DNA of 6,271 nucleotides from Synergistaceae bacterium (GTDB lineage Bacteria > Synergistota > Synergistia > Synergistales > Synergistaceae). Of this stretch, positions 6,222 to 6,271 are shown piece after piece (positions within the stretch are counted from its first letter, which is position 1; every line of letters begins with the position of its first letter). Both the position numbers and the translations under genes were made by a program. Below the pieces are notes generated by a model that made no database searches, had not been told where the DNA came from, and saw nothing but the letters and a program-made list of their open reading frames with translations. The stretch is taken from NCBI GenBank assembly GCA_031290815.1, contig JAISLO010000070.1:1-6271 (forward strand), written 5' to 3'.

Positions 6222-6271
6222 TTAACTTATTATCCGGAGTATCTTGAGTATCAGCTCAATAACTCGGATAA
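6222..6271 (-). CDS. Possible C-terminal end of an unidentified gene running in from the right edge
   Basis: One minus-strand frame is open from the edge to a TAA at 6224-6222 and reads IRVIELILKILRIIS. The other two minus-strand frames hit TGA within the first 21 bases. A terminator-like hairpin starts 20 nt after the stop, which supports a real gene end. The tail is an amphipathic, Ile/Leu-rich likely helix. Its local repeats (GATACTC twice with a 9-nt period) and the stem-forming symmetry here may simply reflect repeated Ile and Leu codons. Nothing about function can be said from 15 residues, and a chance open frame is quite possible. Confidence 0.3.
   Translation of the reverse strand, partial: IRVIELILKILRIIS

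Noticed and set aside
5953..6271. T-box riboswitch in front of valS
   Set aside because: I find no AGGGUGGNACCGCG-type T-box sequence. The terminator-like hairpin lies upstream of the predicted promoter, and the leader downstream of that promoter is only about 48 nt.

Overview
The window looks like ordinary chromosome from a GC-moderate (by eye a little over 55%) bacterium. It holds four co-directional genes on the minus strand, packed like an operon and read from right to left: valS (valyl-tRNA synthetase), folC (dihydrofolate/folylpolyglutamate synthase), pgeF (YfiH/DUF152 'laccase-domain' protein) and a Gfo/Idh/MocA-family NAD(P)-dependent oxidoreductase. valS and folC overlap by 29 nt as called here, folC and pgeF overlap by 14 nt, and a 71-nt gap separates pgeF from the oxidoreductase. 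Start codons are mixed (ATG for valS and pgeF, TTG for the oxidoreductase and probably folC).

The organism cannot be fixed from these genes. The oxidoreductase resembles those found in lipid A (lpx) gene clusters of diderm bacteria, and I tentatively suggest a Gram-negative lineage such as Synergistota. That is inference from memory of gene neighbourhoods, not something the sequence proves.

Right edge (about 5905-6271): the frame at the very edge can be read as the last 15 codons of another minus-strand gene. It is followed 20 nt later by a stem-loop with a T-tract that would end it (6175-6201). About 200 bp of AT-richer spacer follows, with a perfect 21-bp palindrome (6074-6094) and a short imperfect direct repeat. 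Then comes a good sigma-70-type promoter (5959-5987) whose predicted start site lies just upstream of valS. The terminator-spacer-promoter order marks the start of the valS transcription unit. The predicted start site also helps choose the internal ATG at 5904 as the valS start.

Functionally the genes are mostly housekeeping: translation (valS), one-carbon cofactor synthesis (folC), purine nucleoside or peptidoglycan-related maintenance (pgeF) and probably nucleotide-sugar oxidation (the last gene). They share transcription rather than a pathway. I see no CRISPR array, insertion-sequence transposase, tRNA, rRNA or T-box leader, and no evidence for a new multi-gene system. The points most worth checking are the intergenic palindrome and REP-like hairpin, the divergent PgeF, and a possible lipid A role for the oxidoreductase.
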